Positions 63,616 through 64,000 of a DNA stretch of 64,000 nucleotides are shown piece after piece. This DNA comes from Hanleya hanleyi (taxonomy: Eukaryota > Mollusca > Polyplacophora > Lepidopleurida > Hanleyidae). Location: NCBI GenBank assembly GCA_036873755.1, contig JAVTVY010047966.1, forward strand, positions 161,849-225,848, written 5' to 3'. The number at the start of each line of letters is the position of its first letter. The first letter of the stretch is position 1. The position numbers were made by a program, and so were the translations under genes. A model generated the notes under the pieces. The model had not been told where the DNA came from, made no database searches, and saw only the letters and a program-made list of their open reading frames with translations.

Positions 63616-64000
63616 GTTTTAAGAAAAAGATATCCCGGGTCTTCTTGGATGTGCGTCGTCGCTGGGTCGGTCGTCGACTGGTGCGTGATCTCGGTGGGGC
63701 AGCTCTTTTATTCCCTACGGTGCGTTGTGCTTTCGCCACCAAGACGCCTCCCGCTTCTTTGGCCCGTCGTTTCAAGGCTTGTCGGGGTGCCGTACCCCCC
63801 AAAACATCACCGGCCACTTGCAGTCCACTGCGTACCGCTTGTTTGCCGGTTGCTTTCACCCCACGCGTCACCAAGGGCAGGAACGTTTTCACAATGCTGC
63901 CGAGTATGTTCCCCAGTCCATGTCCTCGTTGCATGCGTGCACCGCTAAAGACCGGAAAGCCACCCCCGGCCTGTTGGCCATAATAGTCGGCATAGCTGCG
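63572..64000 (-). CDS. Polinton basic virion protein (N-terminus outside window)
   Basis: The frame is open from the right edge to a stop at 63572. Visible parts are a Gly/Tyr-rich start (YYGQQAGGGFPVFSGAR), then RGHGLGNILGSIVKTFLPLV, an amphipathic Ala/Gly region and a strongly basic tail (TSRRPTQRRRTSKKTR). Polinton proteins of this type lie just before the capsid gene and are regarded as minor capsid or membrane-active internal proteins, somewhat like adenovirus protein VI or X. The C-terminus overlaps the capsid start. The ATG inside the visible part (63934) is not the likely start, because the conserved Gly-rich segment lies upstream of it. Confidence 0.75.
   Translation of the reverse strand, partial: RSYADYYGQQAGGGFPVFSGARMQRGHGLGNILGSIVKTFLPLVTRGVKATGKQAVRSGLQVAGDVLGGTAPRQALKRRAKEAGGVLVAKAQRTVGNKRAAPPRSRTSRRPTQRRRTSKKTRDIFFLKHGLNPRRVLPLHQQ

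Overview
This window looks like the nuclear genome of a repeat-rich invertebrate, most likely a gastropod mollusc. The evidence is a spliced TMEM26-type gene with kilobase introns, two partial Maverick/Polinton elements, LINE and other reverse-transcriptase relics, many minisatellites, and a dispersed repeat ending in CACTCGCTCACTCATT of a kind I associate with abalone (that link is from memory). There are no bacterial operons, Shine-Dalgarno sites or CRISPR arrays.

Layout. (1) 1-5388: right-hand part of a Polinton, all genes on the minus strand. In transcription order from the terminus these are a tail-anchored small protein, two paralogous PC4-like proteins, a chromodomain integrase, a Thr/Ser-rich membrane protein, the packaging ATPase and a small virion-type protein cut by the window edge. 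Most have their own TATA box. The terminal inverted repeat (TIR) holds about 21 tandem copies of a YY1-like motif. (2) 5389-24372: host DNA with a LINE ORF1, a 30-bp minisatellite and a three-exon TMEM26-like gene (minus, 20778 to 10179) whose large intron is filled with an old satellite. (3) 24373-32260: a roughly 7.9-kb nest of palindromes inside one another, with short matching TIRs and arrays of GCGATATT/GCGATAAC. (4) 32822-40666: a DNA transposon with TTAA target duplication, holding an inner unit (36065-40208) bounded by 445-bp direct repeats. That unit carries a Mutator-type transposase and a broken I-PpoI-like His-Me endonuclease facing each other. (5) 40667-52943: tandem repeats, a 94-bp fold-back MITE with a 9-bp target duplication, three reverse-transcriptase relics, one exon of a CABIT-domain gene, a hairpin array and a 20-bp satellite. 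(6) 52944-55278: a 2.3-kb element with TIRs of about 640 bp. (7) 55282-64000: left-hand part of a second Polinton in the same orientation. It has a TIR with a YY1-like array, a RING-finger gene and an acidic-protein gene diverging from a third YY1-like array, then (minus strand) protease, double-jelly-roll capsid protein and a small basic virion protein cut by the window edge.

The two Polintons supply complementary ends of one gene plan (protease/capsid end and integrase end). Their TIRs are related and lie as inverted copies about 50 kb apart. Several Polinton and transposase ORFs are broken by single-base shifts, often at homopolymers, so real decay and assembly error cannot be separated here. 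The protease breaks are different: two in-frame stops that look like C-to-T changes.

All functional names come from motifs read by eye. No database search was run.
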